Below are positions 5,921 to 5,993 of a stretch of 5,993 bases of DNA, one piece after another. The first letter of the stretch is position 1. Each line of letters starts with the position of its first letter. Origin of the DNA: Spirochaetaceae bacterium (lineage in GTDB: Bacteria > Spirochaetota > Spirochaetia > SZUA-6 > RPPD01). The DNA lies in the NCBI GenBank assembly GCA_003818675.1, contig RPPD01000155.1:1-5993 (forward strand), given 5' to 3'. The translations under genes were made by a program, and so were the position numbers. The notes beneath the pieces are model-generated. The model was given only the letters and a program-made list of their open reading frames with translations, was not told the origin of the DNA and ran no database searches.

Positions 5921-5925
5921 GGAGG
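5921..5925 (+). promoter_or_regulatory. Ribosome binding site deciding the response-regulator start
   Basis: GGAGG lies eight bases before the ATG at 5934 and only two before the in-frame ATG at 5928, so 5934 is the better start. No terminator is visible between the permease stop and this site. Confidence 0.6.
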
Positions 5926-5933
5926 AAATGTGT

Positions 5934-5993
5934 ATGGCCGGTGAACGGGTGCTTGTCGTTGACGATGATGCCGAGATCAGGGAACTTGTTGCC
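5934..5993 (+). CDS. Response regulator, N-terminal part of receiver domain, cut by the right edge
   Basis: Only 20 residues are visible: MAGERVLVVDDDAEIRELVA. The beta-1 strand VLVV followed by three Asp is the start of a CheY-like receiver domain; the last two Asp form the acidic metal-binding pocket used in phosphorylation. AEIRELVA begins the first helix and looks like OmpR-family regulators, but the output domain lies outside the window, so the subfamily is not proven. The gene starts 36 bp after the permease with no terminator between, so it is probably the fifth gene of the operon. It is a natural candidate for the protein that binds the TTTAAG array in front of the operon. Confidence 0.85.
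   Translation, partial: MAGERVLVVDDDAEIRELVA

Noticed and set aside
1..5993. CRISPR array, tRNA or rRNA gene, insertion sequence or prophage genes
   Set aside because: No spaced long repeats, cloverleaf-like or rRNA-like sequence, transposase reading frame or terminal inverted repeats were seen; nearly all of the window is accounted for by ordinary genes.

Overview
The window comes from a diderm (Gram-negative type) bacterium of roughly balanced base composition. The evidence is an operon for a complete tripartite efflux machine: an outer-membrane TolC-type channel, a periplasmic adaptor, and an inner-membrane MacB-type ABC transporter. The taxon cannot be fixed from the sequence. Split NBD and permease genes next to tolC and an adaptor occur in spirochaetes, Bacteroidota, deltaproteobacterial lineages and others. 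My weak leaning to a spirochaete-like lineage rests only on the general look of the TolC protein.

Layout. Bases 1-696 (+) hold the 3' part of a gene for a six-helix membrane protein resembling the uncharacterised DUF6498 family; it is cut by the left edge. Bases 708-1139 (-) hold a convergent gene for a small exported protein of unknown function. A 153-bp divergent intergenic region (1140-1292) separates it from the efflux operon. That region holds the most striking signal of the window: four perfect TTTAAG hexamers spaced exactly 11 bp apart (1210-1248). They are followed 10 bp later by a perfect TATAAT -10 box (1259-1264) with no recognisable -35. This is the architecture of a promoter activated by an OmpR/PhoB-family response regulator, and the hexamer fits the YTTAAK-N5-YTTAAK half-site pattern described for PmrA/BasR.

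The efflux operon runs 1293-5897 (+): tolC-like gene, macA-like adaptor, ABC ATPase, MacB/FtsX permease. Gaps are short (39 bp, 10 bp, and a 4-bp ATGA overlap). It continues 36 bp later into the start of a response-regulator gene (5934 to the right edge) that carries the acidic-pocket motif VLVVDDD. The likely working model is that a two-component system encoded at the end of the operon activates the operon through the tandem 11-bp repeats, so that efflux capacity follows an envelope or toxic-compound signal. The transported substrate cannot be read from the sequence.

Other points of interest are a G10 tract at the tolC/adaptor junction, an A9 tract near the left edge that decides the reading frame of the first gene, and a lone CTTAAG half-site in front of the divergent exported-protein gene. 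A GC-rich palindrome also lies in a variable linker of the adaptor.
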